Source: Symbiotaphrina buchneri (lineage: Eukaryota; Ascomycota; Symbiotaphrinales; Symbiotaphrinaceae). Taken from it: 64,000 bases of DNA. This document shows positions 44,778 to 56,947 of this stretch, in pieces. The first letter of the stretch is position 1; every line of letters begins with the position of its first letter. Made by a program: the position numbers and the translations under genes. Where the stretch lies: the NCBI GenBank assembly GCA_001599915.1, contig BCIG01000029.1:190654-254653 (forward strand), in the 5' to 3' direction. A model generated the notes under the pieces. It saw nothing but the letters and a program-made list of their open reading frames with translations, ran no database searches and had not been told where the DNA came from.

Positions 44778-45146
44778 CTACCAAACCCCCCACCCCAAAA
44801 TCGCCCCTCCAACAACCGCTCCCACGACCCTCTCCCTCCTCTTCCTGATCTTCACCACCTTCTGCGCACCACTACTCGGCGCCGCAATGGCAACGCCCTG
44901 GCCCGTGCCCGTCAGGGCCGCGCCGAGATTCGCCGTCGCAGATCCCACCTCTGTGACCGTTGTCTGCACCTGTGCCGACGTCGAGAGCGTGCTGGGTTCG
45001 TAGAGGAGTGTGTTGCTGCTTATGGAGGCAGTGGTTGTTGTGCTGCTGCTGGCGGTGGCGGAGGAGGAGGAGATGGTGGTGGTCGACGCGGCGAGAGCGA
45101 GAGGAAGGAGGTAGAGGAATGTCATGGCTGTTGTTGGGAGACGCAT
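44778..45146 (-). CDS. Small Ser/Thr-rich secreted, probably GPI-anchored protein
   Basis: Frame of 122 aa. It begins MRLPTTAMTFLYLLPLALAA, a signal peptide (a second ATG at residue 8 would serve equally), then a Ser/Thr/Ala-rich body (STTTISSSSATASSSTTTTA) expected to be heavily O-mannosylated, and ends VVGAVVGGAILGWGVW, a hydrophobic tail typical of a GPI-attachment signal, preceded by a basic segment (KVVKIRKRRER). Most likely a small cell-wall or plasma-membrane surface protein. The basic stretch right before the hydrophobic tail could instead mark a type I membrane protein. No enzymatic domain. Confidence 0.6.
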   Translation of the reverse strand: MRLPTTAMTFLYLLPLALAASTTTISSSSATASSSTTTTASISSNTLLYEPSTLSTSAQVQTTVTEVGSATANLGAALTGTGQGVAIAAPSSGAQKVVKIRKRRERVVGAVVGGAILGWGVW

Positions 45147-47047
45147 TTTGGATGAGTGGTTTTCAATAATTTCAACCCGTCGATTCGGCAGTAGGATTGT
45201 AGAGATTGCAATGCACTTTGTAAAGAGATTGAAGATGCCCGGGATAGACCATATAAATATTCAGAATTAAACCAGCAAGGTTGCATTCAGTTTTCATGCA
45301 GGCATTCGCACCTCTCTGACACGCCGGTGTCCACGAAGATGGAGCCGCTGTATGGAAGCCCCAAACCTACCTCCAACCATAACGTCGGGCACCATCGACA
45401 TATATATACTATCCTCCCATCACGACCAACCCAAACTCACTTTCATCGTCATCGCCAACCGCTCGCTCGCTGCTCCCGTCGATCCCATATTACCGGGCCG
45501 GCCCTAGCGTACGGCATGCACTAGCCGCATCCGGGCCGAGCTTTGACAGCATGAAGCCCGAGTCAACCGAGGAATGTGCCAAGACAATGAATTCGATGTT
45601 GGACAGGAACAGGAATCGTGCTTGAGGAGTACCACTGAGGCTGAGGATTGATAGATTGTGGGAAGGAAAAAGCACGTATGGCTGGGATGAGGTGTAGAAA
45701 ATGATGAAGAGAATTTGTCCCATAATATATCTTTGAGGGGACATTGGGTGGAAGTAATACAATTGCTCTGCCACGGTCACTCAAGCCTGGAGCACGTCTC
45801 GAATGTTGCGAACGGAGAAGTAAAAGACGTAAACATAAAATTGCGCAAAGGCTGCCCTCAGAATTGAATGACACTTATCAGTGACTTTCTGCATGGCAAC
45901 CCAGAACTGGTTATGCCGACCGGTCTCACACTCTGTATTCGATAGCTTCCTACTGACCTTCGAGCCTCAAAGATCTGATCCGTCAATGGCCTGTTGTCCT
46001 CTTGAACATTGCGCGTTACCAAGAACCATATTGATTTGCAGAAAACCAGTGTAGGGGATTGTGAGGAAGGAAATTCTACCCCGCCGTTGGCATTGGCCGG
46101 AGCTGTTTCGGAAACCAGAGCATCTTGCCATATCCTGGAGGGATGTCGAAGAAGCTGCTCCGAGAATCCAACTGCAGCTGACAAGCTCTTACTTGTGCTC
46201 CAAACGAACTGGCCTTTGCGGAGCGGAATAGGTGAGCAGCGGTCCGCAATGATGTCTGCCAATTCCTGATGGACAACTTTACCGATAGAGTATATCCATC
46301 TGTTCTTTCCTCAGCGAGCGCTGAGTGCCCTGCGCAGCTTCAAGCTCCGCCAAACGGCAGCCTGTAGACCATGGAAGTCACATCCGCTCAAGCAACGTGA
46401 GTCAGTCTCGGACGAGTCGCGGTCTCACACATCAGCTGACACCGCGACATTATCGGGAACCGACCGCATGCATGCGCACGGATGCCTCGTGCCCGGGCGA
46501 TAGGCGAACGGCAGGGCGGACAAGGCTCATCGGTCGAGGTAGACAAGACGGAGCTTGCGCCGGGCGGGTCTCGGGGATCGAATGGGAACAACCATGGGAA
46601 TGAGGGCATGTGACAGGTCTGTTCGAGACAGGTCTGAATCAAGACAAGGGTAGTGCGGACCGGACGGCAGCTCACGACCGGAAAAGAAGGTGGCTTATGA
46701 GGTGTGGCTGTTGCAGGAATGTGACAGCTCCCTGTTGATTGTTTATGTGTCTGAGACGATATGAAACAAAAGAAAATGCCCATGCACATCTGAACCGACG
46801 CCCACCGTCCACGAGATCATGTCGATATGTCCAGGAGCGAAGATGGACATGACGACAAGGAACCTAGTATGGACAGTGCTAGGCTGTCCGAAAGATTATA
46901 AAGGGTGGATGTCCTCGGAAAGCAGCATATCGAAAGCCTGCTTTGATGAAGTGTGGCCATCACTGGACGGGAACGACCGGAAGGGAGCAGAACAACTAGG
47001 ATACAATCTGGAAAAGTAATTATGATACCGCAGGTCGCGAAAAGAGC
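45147..47047. other. 1.9-kb intergenic stretch
   Basis: No gene supported on either strand; the short frames (up to 134 codons) have no motif and low plausibility. Contains the promoter of the small wall protein on the left. Confidence 0.45.
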
Positions 47048-48251
47048 CTACGCGTTCATCCATGCTGCCGCTCTGCGCGCCCCGAAACTCGTCGCAAAAC
47101 GCAAGCCTGTCGAACCCATGGGAAAGTAGCTGACCAGATACCACACTAGGGCGACTAGTTGGGCGACGGAGGAGATGATGGTCAACACTATGCTTTGCAA
47201 CTGTAGGACGGACAAACGGTCAGTTAGCCGAGAATCAAAACAAGCTGCTAGTGCAAGATTTCAAACGACCAGGCAGCTGTGTTACCCTTCACCAGGAGCT
47301 TGAGGAAAGACGGAGACAAGTGACTCAAGAGACTTACCCCTACAGCGAAATACAATGTCAAGGCAATGCTTCCAAGATATGAGGCCGTGAAAGGCAGACG
47401 AGGGGCGGACAAGAGATGTTGGAGATATTGCATGGGGCCCATGAGGACAGCCCATGATGCCAAGAACAGCACTGATCCCATAGACCATCTATATTCCGGT
47501 ATGTGTTAGCCACACTCTTGCGTAGAAAGGTGTATCAAACGGGGAAGGGAATGACTGCGTCCCAATGAACCCATCCCTTGGACAGAGACGTAGCGTCCTC
47601 GGCGTAAATCTAAGCTCAGCACAGCGCGCGTGATCGCGCACTTATGACTATGCGAGCATCCGATGGAGATTCCCGGCAGTTCAACAGCCTCGACACACTC
47701 TATTCTTGGAGCAAACGAAAATGCGATAGTCGGAATCAGAAAGCGGAGATATACGTACAGTATCGCGAACTTCCGCGGCTTCACAGGTAGAAGCGGAAAT
47801 AGAAAGAAACAGATAACGAAGCAGGCTAGCGCTGCAAGATTGCAAGCTCCAAATACTAGTAGTCTATCCCATCTGCTCACTAAAGATGAACATTGTCAGT
47901 CATGGGAGGCTAGAGCGTAGTCGCGCCAGAGATGCAACCATAGTTGGAGCAGGGATAGTTTCCAGGCCCACATCCAGGTTGGGAGGCGCGGTTGAGTTTC
48001 GACATGGGGAAGAAGGATCATCACTTACGCGCAAACCATCCTTCTTCCTCTTCTCTTCGACTTGCCGCGGGCAACGGCGCACCAGGGTTCTCCGATGTAG
48101 GCAACCTTACGTACCCTCCCTGACCGAAAGGGTTTAGTGACTGGAGTCTTGACAGAATGGGTGTGGAAGACGTTGTATTGACGGGCAAGTCCGGATCACG
48201 ACGTGACCACCCCAGCGAGTTCATCGAATCGCGAAAGGACGTCGAGGCCAT
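47048..48251 (-). CDS. SFT2: SFT2, Golgi tetraspan vesicle-transport protein
   Basis: Four exons (introns 47880-48028, 47489-47758, 47201-47337) give 215 aa, the same length as yeast Sft2. The cytosolic N-terminus MASTSFRDSMNSLGWSRRDP leads to LSRWDRLLVFGACNLAALAC and three further hydrophobic spans (FCYF-like CFFLFPLLPVKPRKFAIL; SMGSVLFLASWAVLMGPMQY; SIVLTIISSVAQLVALVWYL), then YFPMGSTGLRFATSFGARRA. The Got1/Sft2 family acts in retrograde endosome-to-Golgi vesicle fusion with the t-SNARE Sed5. The second intron, 270 nt, is much longer than others in this window. All junctions close in frame. Confidence 0.94.
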
Positions 48252-51200
48252 GTTAGTGAGGAAGACAAAGAACTTCTCGTTGTTGAGGGTGGTAGCAAGA
48301 GACAGCTATGTTTGCTACTGATTTTCAGACAATAGCCGCTGGAACCGAAGTGGGTGGGGACCACCCTGGAACAGATGCCCGAGTCTCCTCTTTTCCTCAG
48401 CGTACGAAGAGAGATAGGTTGTAGGGTACGATCGTCGTCCAAGCCTCAACCCCAACCGTGCACTCTAGGGTCTATCACCGCAATGGGGATTCGAAAAGCC
48501 GTGGGCAGATTATAGATGGGATGTTGCGACCGCAGAGGCCGATGCACATGCAATGCAGAGCGGGTGAACGGGAAATTTCGTACAGGAGATCTGGCTACTG
48601 CTGGGCCACACGCAGGCACATGCAGCAAGACCAGCGAATCCGGAGGACGAGTGAGAAGGTTTCGAGGGCCAAGCGGCCAAGGTCTTCCAGGTCGAGTCTC
48701 GAGCGTCGCGAGTCTAATCAAAGCTTATTTGCCAGGCTTCAGGAGTCAAGACTGGTATGTACTCTGTACAGATAGGAGCACTCGTAGCGTAAGGCAGGTA
48801 AAGTAGGCTGTACTTCCGTGGATAGTCGGCGCAAGTCGTCCAATGAAGGTTTGGACGAAGTTGCGTGTGATTTTAGGGTCCGCCCGCCGCGCGATAGGGC
48901 AAGTTGACCAGCACGGATACCTTAGTAAGGTACGGTACGAGTACGCTGTAGACAGTTCGGACCGGGGCGGGTTGGCGGGAGCGACGATGACTCGTGCACC
49001 TAAACTTGGAAACTTGGAACCGAGACGTGGTCCAAGCCAGCCGGACGGACAAGAGATACCTAGTGCCAGATGAAGAGGCAGAGTAGGTACTCGTACCTTA
49101 GGTGGTAAGGTGTGGATATGAGAATGTAGTCAGTTCGATTCAAGCATGGGTCCTTGTCTGGATCCTGGTCGGGATCCTGGTCGGTTGAAGAGCTTCGAAG
49201 GGCAAAACTGTGTTGGTGTGGAGGGTTGTTTCACACATGACGATTGGCCCAGTGGCTGACCACCGAAATACCACCCAACAATGGAGCCAATCGATAGGCG
49301 ACCTGCTGGGGTAGCTTGATAGCTTTGACCAATCAAAATGCCACAACCATCAATCGATTGCTTTTGTTCGTTTGTATCATTCGTACGGAGTACTCGGTCG
49401 GCACTCTTGCTCCTGCAGTAAGGAAGAATCTCGCAGCTCGGGCAGTTGGACGCATGGACATGGAACTGCGTGTAACGTTGGGATCGGATAGCGTACGACT
49501 GCTGAAGCAGGGAAGGAGGAGGGACATGGTCAAAGAATCAGATGCATTTTACGTTACGATATGTGCGTCGCCCAACAGGCATTCTGAACTGTGGAGGGCG
49601 TGGCTGGGTCGGCCCGCTTCCTCCCTTGCCTGAACCAACCAACAGCAGGAAGCGGCTGCACATCTCCCCCATAGCTGCCTGCAGTTCTAGCCAAATCTGC
49701 TGCTTGCTCGGACATCGAGGACGACCTCTTCAGGCAGATCCCATCTCCCGACGCCACACGCGCACGGTCGTGCTTCTTTAAGGTGCACTCTGTAAATCTT
49801 GAAAGATCCTGAACCCTTTGGAGCCAGCTCTGCAGGCAGCAGAGGCTCTAGCTCATAACCTCACGCGTCAGTTGCCTTGGCTGCGACACTACTGCAACCT
49901 AAGGTCAAGTACCGTACTCATTGAGGGAGGCATCATGGTTTTCCTGAACGCCCCGTCCCCTCCCGTCCTCACCCAATCCGCGCCCGGTGGTGATAGTTGC
50001 CCCCCAAGTCTATTATTGTTGTCGAAAAGTAAAGGAGGTCCACGCCGGGTGCTTGCAATCGCCTAAGCACCGAGAATGCCCGAGGCTCGAACGCGACGAA
50101 TGAGTCAATTGCTCAGTCACGTTCGCCATCCGGATTTGAGACCGAGGAAGGAGTAATCTGAGCACTGCAACTGTTGAAAGCCGTCCGGCGTGCATTCCAA
50201 GGTTCCAATCCGTCGGTATCTGCGGCAAGCATATACCACGATACCATGGTACTTGTAAGCCTGCAGTAGACTGCCTGCTCGCCGAAGTATCCTCCTTGGA
50301 TGCATCGGTCTCTGACCGCATCAACTGACGCGCCTCCTATTTCCTTGACTGAGACCCGGTTCGGCCCATGCGCCATGCTTGACTGCGCGTCTGATACATG
50401 GATCACCGATGTTGGTGTGCAGGAAAAGCAGAACAAGGGCGCGCCGTCGTCGAGCTGTCCCCTCCCTTCCATGGTAACCATCCGTAGTCCGCGCTGCCCA
50501 GATGATGATGGATGGATCAGGGCGTCGGTCTTTGGGTCATAGGCACCCCTTCCTCTTTCTTTTCGGAGGCATGCGCAGCAAGCAATGTGAGCAGAGGAGG
50601 AACAGAAGAAATTGGCATATGATTATGCAGGAGACACGAGGCATATAAAGTGATCGGGGCTCGCGCTAGACATGCATGTTGATCATTTATTTGGACTGTC
50701 CCCCGTCTGCCTGTCACTTTCTCCTGCATCCGCATCCGCATCCGCTGCAGTTGACAACGAATCGCATTGATCCCATCATCTTTTCGGCCAACCCTGCAAG
50801 CCCGCAAGCCTGCACCGCTGCGAATAGTCGTGAACTCTTGTGGCTTTTCTGCACATCGAGGTCCCTTCAGACCCTTATTTGAAAGGCTTAGTCTGTCCAC
50901 TCACCGTCGCCCATTCGTCTTTCTTCCCAGCCGCTTCTCTCGCATTTTTTCCCTCTCGGCGCTGGTGGTTCGACGAGCGACCAAAAGGGACAAACGAAGT
51001 GAACGGCATCCCTTAATAGGCGGGCCTGTCGCACCTCATCACCTCATTCGCTCTTCCTCCCCAAGGCCGAGCCCAACCAAAACCGTCGCAGCTCTTCCAA
51101 CGCCTTTGGTCCATTCTTCAGCGCACACCGCCTTGATCCAGACTCCCTGCTTAGCCGTCCAGGCGGAGATCTTCTGTTACTTTGCGCCATCATCAAAACA

Positions 51201-52507
51201 GTATCATCCATCCCTTTCCGCTATCGTCGCAGTCTCTCGTCGCCCCACCGACTTTGAGTCATTGTTGGTAGGTACAGCCTCCTTGGCCTGGTCGCAAGCG
51301 CTTTTCCCAAAGCCATCAATCGGACTGACTTGTCCTCTTTCATTCTAGCCTGTCTCTCCGCACCAAGACGCCGAGCGGCGACGGGCCCACTCGCCCACAA
51401 TCTGTCCACGACGACCCCCCTCGTTATTCAATATTTCCTCATCAATCGACAAAGCCTCTCATCACACCAACTATCACAGAGCGGAGACGTGGGACATTAT
51501 CAATCAACAATCGCGGTCGGCGCCGCCTGCCTGGACGCGCAGAAGCCCTCGATTCCTGAAAAGTCGCACCGGATGCCCCGGGCCTTCGGATCTCCTCTAG
51601 GTTCCCACTTCGGTACCAGGGGAATATAGATTCGACCGTTGTCGATCTGTTGTCCGGCTTTCCTGTCGCGTCTGTCGTGGCCTGAGAACTGCATTTGCGA
51701 CGAAAAATCCTCCCAATCACCGCGCGTTGAAGAGACGAAATTCGGATAGCCGCAGGTGCCTGTCTGTCTGATGTAAGTTGACTGCAAGGTTGCCTTCTTT
51801 CTATTCTTCTTTCATCTGGGACGATGGTGTTGTCGACTGCCTGGTGGTCGGCTGTGGGAAGGCATCCGCCGTGGGGTGCGTTACGAGTGGTCATCCGCGG
51901 TGAATGCTAGCCATCGCATGTCGGGTCTCGCCTGCGACACATCGGAGTTGCAGACCGCCGATACATGATTGCTTCTATCACTCAGCTATCTCTAGCCATA
52001 CCACGAGTACCATTGCAACTGACTCTCATACACTTTTCGATTCATTGAGAATGCGTTCCTGTTCAATATCTATTCACATTTCTTGCACTCTTGAGAGCTG
52101 TTTTCAAGCTGTCTCCTGCCTTGTGATGCTCAAGCTGATGATCAAACTTACAGATCGTGAATTGACAGATCCACCTGAGGCCACGTCATTGAATTCACCT
52201 TCTCAATCTCCGCAGCCGCAAAATCAATTCAAATACCTGTCTTGCCCTCCTGATATCGCACATTGGGCAGAGTGGATCAATATCTCTGGACCATTCTTAC
52301 AAGTCAGTCAAATCTCCTCATACAATTGGTGTACTTGCTTCAATTTTCGAGTCTCATTGGCAAGAATCAGGATTTGATAATCTGGGTGATTAACCATCGT
52401 TGTCCATAGGTCCCGATCCACGATATCCAACTCATTTGTGCAACCTTGTCGAACACACATATTCTCTTGCGGTGCTGCATCTAAGGTCTACTTGATCTCT
52501 GGTGACA
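48252..52507. other. 4.3-kb region upstream of the bHLH gene, between divergent SFT2 and bHLH
   Basis: No recognised gene. It contains GGTAC-rich palindromic motifs at about 48920-48960 and 49085-49115, a ggatcctggtcg tandem duplication at about 49155-49183, a (GCATCC)3 run at about 50728-50746, and CT-rich strands from about 50850 to 51480 typical of a fungal 5' leader. Several frames up to 193 codons here follow that base composition and lack conserved features. Probably a long promoter plus a spliced, uORF-bearing 5' leader. Confidence 0.5.
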
Positions 52508-54463
52508 ATGTCTAGTGAGTCGCATTTGTCTCAGTGCAAAGCAAATCCACTGCTGCATATTAGAGATCAACAATTCTGCACAGTTGCTGACATTTGCGCT
52601 TTAGTTAGTGGAATTGGCGATAGATTTTCCTCTGTTTTCAGTAGGAATAAATCGAAGGAGAAGACACAGAGTCCGCAATTCGAATTCAACCCAGACGATA
52701 ATTTGGATATCTTCAGCAATAGTGGCAATATGGCGGGGACAAACTCACCAAACCCGTTCGTGAAAGACGAACCGAGTGAGCAATTCGACCCCAACCGATT
52801 TATCAACAATCACCACTCTGGATATTCCATGCCTCAGCAACAACCCTTCGGTGGAAACTTTGGCAATACCCAGCACTTCGGTGGCATTGACCCTTCGGAA
52901 CTCACTATGAATGGCGGCTCGATGGCCATGCATAGCGGGAATTTCATGCAGTCGTATCCATTATCTTCGCAACAAAACCTCTCCGCCAGTTTCAACATGG
53001 GTGGCTCGGGTATCGCAACTGATGAGTTGGAGGACCTAGTGAATCTCAATGGATTTGGCAATGACCAAACTGCATTCCATGATGGAAATCAAGCATTTCA
53101 GCATGACGATGGCTCCCTGCAATTCATGTCTAATCCGAGCATTCCCATGAATCACAGGACCAGTTCCGATGTCTTCTCGCACACGCCAGAGGGTGCCCCA
53201 ATCCAAAGTCCATATTTGCATGGTCAATTCAACTATGACCAGTTCCGACCTATGCCTCAACAACCACAGCAGCAGCAAAGATTCGGACACCCTGTGCACT
53301 CATCTCCCTTGGCTGGGTCTCATCGAGCGTCAGGCGACATGCATGCTGCATCATACGACAACTCGCAATCGCTCAGCGCAAGAGTTGGTCACAAGATGCA
53401 TCCCGGTGTAGAGCGAAAGAGCTCTTCGAATTCCAGGAGCCCTATGACGCCGAAGACGCCGGCCATAGGCCAGCTCACCCTTGGAACTCCCGAGTCAGGC
53501 AGTTTTCCTATCCAGGGAACTCATGTGCGGGCCCAGAAGTCTCTGTCGGGTCAGTGGGATAATACACCTGGCAGCTTACAGTCTTTCAACATTGACTCGC
53601 CGCTCTCGTCTCCGGGACAGGGTGGTCCGCACCCTGCCCAGATATCCGAAATTCTGAAGACCGGGAAACACGCTTCTTTGCCAGCAAAGGTGGAGAACGG
53701 CTCGATGGGTCTCCAGACCCAGGAAGCAAAGAAGAAGCGTCGCCGAGAATCCCACAATCTGGTTGAGCGCCGCCGTCGAGATCACATTAATGAGAGGATC
53801 CAGGAACTCAGCCATCTCGTCCCGGCGCACCGCTTGGAAGATGAAAAGATCCGCAAGCACCTCATGAGCAACTCTCCCCTCTCGCCTACACTCACTGCTT
53901 CCGGCATTTCCCCTCCTCAAGCAACCTCGTTACTTGCTGGAGGGAGTGGCCGACGCGCTGCTGGCAATATCACAACCGGCCTTCCAGTTGAGGATAGAGA
54001 CAAGGGGCCTAACAAGGGCGACATCCTAAATGGTGCTGTGGGCTGGACAAGAGACCTCATGTGGGCGCTCCATACAAAACTACAACAGGAGATGGAACTG
54101 CAAACCTACATTGAGTCCCTTGGCGGCACATTTCCCTTCGAAATGACCGAGGATGAGAAGCGTATGCGCACTGAGCTTATGGATGCCATGGAAAAGAACG
54201 GCCCGACCAACTTCTCGTACACTCGAGGTCCGGGTACTGGGCTTCATGTTCCCAAGCACACCAACCTGGTGGGTGAGCCTTTGAACTCGACCGGCAGTGC
54301 AGTCATCAGTCCTCAGAGCCTGAGTCCTGCGAATCAGAGCAATGGGAGCGGTGCGAACAGCGCCAACCAGAACACCTACTGGACCGGCCAGAACGATGGA
54401 GGTAGCGGTCGTGGCAGTATGATCTTCAAAGAGGAAGATGAATACGGCATGGACATGTCGTGA
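52508..54463 (+). CDS. bHLH transcription factor (GlcD-gamma/Rtg3-like)
   Basis: The frame from the ATG at 52508 gives 651 aa. A probable 90-nt intron at 52515-52604 (GTGAGT donor, TTTAG acceptor), which keeps frame, would leave a micro-exon ATGTCTA and a 621-aa protein starting MSISGIGDRFSSVFSRNKSK. Long disordered Gln/Asn/Ser/Met-rich N-terminal half. At 53728-54100 is the basic helix-loop-helix domain: KKKRRRESHNLVERRRRDHI then NERIQELSHLVPAHRLEDEK; the second helix follows a long loop (KGDILNGAVGWTRDLMWALH). The ERRRR signature indicates E-box (CANNTG) binding. The long loop between helices is typical of this fungal subgroup. Regulated genes are unknown. Confidence 0.9.
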   Translation: MSSESHLSQCKANPLLHIRDQQFCTVADICALVSGIGDRFSSVFSRNKSKEKTQSPQFEFNPDDNLDIFSNSGNMAGTNSPNPFVKDEPSEQFDPNRFINNHHSGYSMPQQQPFGGNFGNTQHFGGIDPSELTMNGGSMAMHSGNFMQSYPLSSQQNLSASFNMGGSGIATDELEDLVNLNGFGNDQTAFHDGNQAFQHDDGSLQFMSNPSIPMNHRTSSDVFSHTPEGAPIQSPYLHGQFNYDQFRPMPQQPQQQQRFGHPVHSSPLAGSHRASGDMHAASYDNSQSLSARVGHKMHPGVERKSSSNSRSPMTPKTPAIGQLTLGTPESGSFPIQGTHVRAQKSLSGQWDNTPGSLQSFNIDSPLSSPGQGGPHPAQISEILKTGKHASLPAKVENGSMGLQTQEAKKKRRRESHNLVERRRRDHINERIQELSHLVPAHRLEDEKIRKHLMSNSPLSPTLTASGISPPQATSLLAGGSGRRAAGNITTGLPVEDRDKGPNKGDILNGAVGWTRDLMWALHTKLQQEMELQTYIESLGGTFPFEMTEDEKRMRTELMDAMEKNGPTNFSYTRGPGTGLHVPKHTNLVGEPLNSTGSAVISPQSLSPANQSNGSGANSANQNTYWTGQNDGGSGRGSMIFKEEDEYGMDMS

Positions 54464-56947
54464 TTGATACCCATGCTACATAAGGCTCGCTTCATAGACG
54501 GGAATGGCGTTTTCATACATTGATCGGGGAATATTCGGAATCTGACTCTGGCACTGCCGTTTATTGCGGACATAATCTGCAGCGGATTGTACCATCTGCT
54601 GCCTTCATCTACCGAGATGTCCAGGCCATTGTCCTTTGCTCTTGCTTACAATCGGTTGCTTTCACATTATCTGGTAACTTACGGGCGTTTGCGAGTCGGG
54701 CGTTTGAGGGTGGTCCCACGAGTCTGACCTGGCGTTTCTGCACTGAACCACGACAGACTGTTTGCAAGAGGAGGACGCTTTGATATTAGGTTGATATGGC
54801 CTTGTTCTTGCTTTATTGCTTTGCTTTCTAGCTGTGCCATCATCCAAGGCCTCCTACCCAGATACCACTCTCGCTGTCTGCATTCTGCTGCAAGGTTCTC
54901 CTTGTACTTAGCTTAGCTTAGCTTAAATGGTGGCTATCTTCTTCTACCGCATCGTGTGCTAAGCTTGAAATTGCCCCATATATGGAGATCTCTGTGGCTA
55001 GGAAACGTGGAGTTGATGTTCCCGTTCCCTACCTTACCACATGTCGTATTCTTTTGTCGGATCCATATGCCCTGCCCCTCGTACTTTATGCGCTAGTTTC
55101 TCTCGGAGGTGGTCGGAGATTTCTGGCGGTTGTACTCCGTACTATGAGTAGAGTTAATTACCTTAAGTAAGCGTGCCGCAGGTCATGCTGTCTCGCTGCC
55201 TTTGCATTTAGACTTCTCGGTTAACGACTCCAGTGGGCAAAGCTCGATGGCTTTTAAGGGCAAGGGTTCGACAGTGAGTAGCACAGGTTGGAGCAATCAT
55301 CAATAATTGGAGATCAATGGATCGGCGGGCCATTGGGCACCAATGATGACACTTTCTCATGTTGCATCCTGTGTTCTGCTTCTAGGCATCCCCTAGTATC
55401 ATGCGACAGCTGCAGAGCCGATTAATGCTAGCAATTGGGATGCTTCTTAATAGGACGAGCAGTCATTATCTGCATACCCTAATACCCAGGTAACTAGACG
55501 ATAGCGCTACGATAATGCCGCGCTCGCCTTCTTTTAAATGATAGACATGCTGTAAGCTGCATGACATGGCATAACCGGTAAGCACGGGTGTAAGAGAGCG
55601 TTTCTTAGTCATGGCAAGGAGCATGGATTAGCTGCGAGCTGTACAGACTGCGTAGTAGGATCATTGTTTTGAATGCCCGTTGCAAAGGAGTAACCCCCCA
55701 ATTTCCCATTTTCGTTGCCCAATTGCCCGCGGGCACGGTGAAAGCGGAGACCAAAGGCACAATTCCATATCGGTGGTGCCTAAGGTTTTGGCCGAGCGTT
55801 GTTTGTTGCATGGTGCCGCCCTTAGCTGCTTGTGCTGATACTTTGCCGAACGAAATTCTGTCTGAATTTTGAGAGTCTCCAAGAGCCTCTCCTGCTCCTC
55901 CGCGATCAGTCACACCTCACCCACTCTCAACCAACATCCTCCTCTTCTCCGTTCCCCTTCGCCATCTGGCGTCTCCGACTCCGTTCCCTCTTTTCGCTCA
56001 TCTTCATTCCTTCTTTCCCTTTTCGTGGCCATCACGATCTGACACCTGCCTTGTCCGTCCATCCGCGAGCTCGGCTTTTCCCGGTAGCTTTTTAACGAAG
56101 TTTGACCACTGCCAGGACGAGCGCGCCCACACAACGGCACTCTCACCAGAAGTCAGAGCGTGTCGAAAGTTATCTCGGACCATAAACACAGCAACTCTGG
56201 CCATCAAACTCCTCTTCTTCTCCGATTAGCTTGGAGCTTCCGTGAACTTGGTTGTAAGTGTGCTCCTCCTCACTTCACTCTTCCGTATGAGCCGTGCGGG
56301 CCAGAAGACAGTCTGACAAGATTGCCCTGGCCAACACCGCCCATTTTGCCCTGTCATCAGCCCCATGACTTGATGCCGCAATAGAATCCTAGTCCTTTCT
56401 GTCCATGAGCTGACCTTCGTGGCTAAAGCTGCTCTCATAGGTCGTCATCTTGCAAAGCTCCAGCACAGCTCTGAGGAGTTGCCGAGACACGTCACTGAAC
56501 TCGGACAGTGCAAACACGCTATTGCCCAACATCTCAGTACTCTGTTGAGTATCATTGAGCTCCTCAGTGTGGTCGAGCCAGGCCCACTATCACTCTCAAC
56601 TTGACTCAAAAATCGTTGTCTTGACTGGTACCGTGTCAGCAGCTGAACAGTCCCAAAAGCAGAAGCAGCACTTCAAACCTCCTTCTTCAGTCTCGCAAAC
56701 AGACATCGGTCTGCTGATCTCCACATAGTCTCAGATTGAGTAGGGTCGTTAGGCGTGCCCGAGCTGGTGGGAGTAGTGGTGTCGGGGATTTGTACCTTAC
56801 GGCACTCATCCTTCGAGCAAGAGTGGTGGTAGTGAAAGTTGAAGAAGATCTTTGGTAGGAGATAGTGGCTAGGCTGTCTTAGCTTTGCAGACAGTCCTAG
56901 CAACATCCAGTGACTCGTTCACGAATCAGTTCGACGACATAATCGAT
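54464..56947. other. 2.5-kb intergenic, bHLH 3' end to LARP1 promoter/leader
   Basis: A cttagcttagcttagctt stretch lies at about 54907-54925. From about 55880 the strand is CT-rich, as in a fungal 5' leader, and 5' UTR introns before 56948 are likely. No gene supported. Confidence 0.45.

Noticed and set aside
44392-45003. 203-codon plus-strand frame with a polyproline run
   Set aside because: Arises from the CTCC/CACC simple repeat and overlaps the better minus-strand small secreted-protein gene.
50767-51348. 193-codon plus-strand frame upstream of the bHLH gene
   Set aside because: Base composition is the CT-rich strand of a 5' leader; no motif, odd composition, no splice support.
51904-52377. 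157-codon plus-strand frame before the bHLH start
   Set aside because: No conserved features; more likely an upstream ORF or random frame in the leader.
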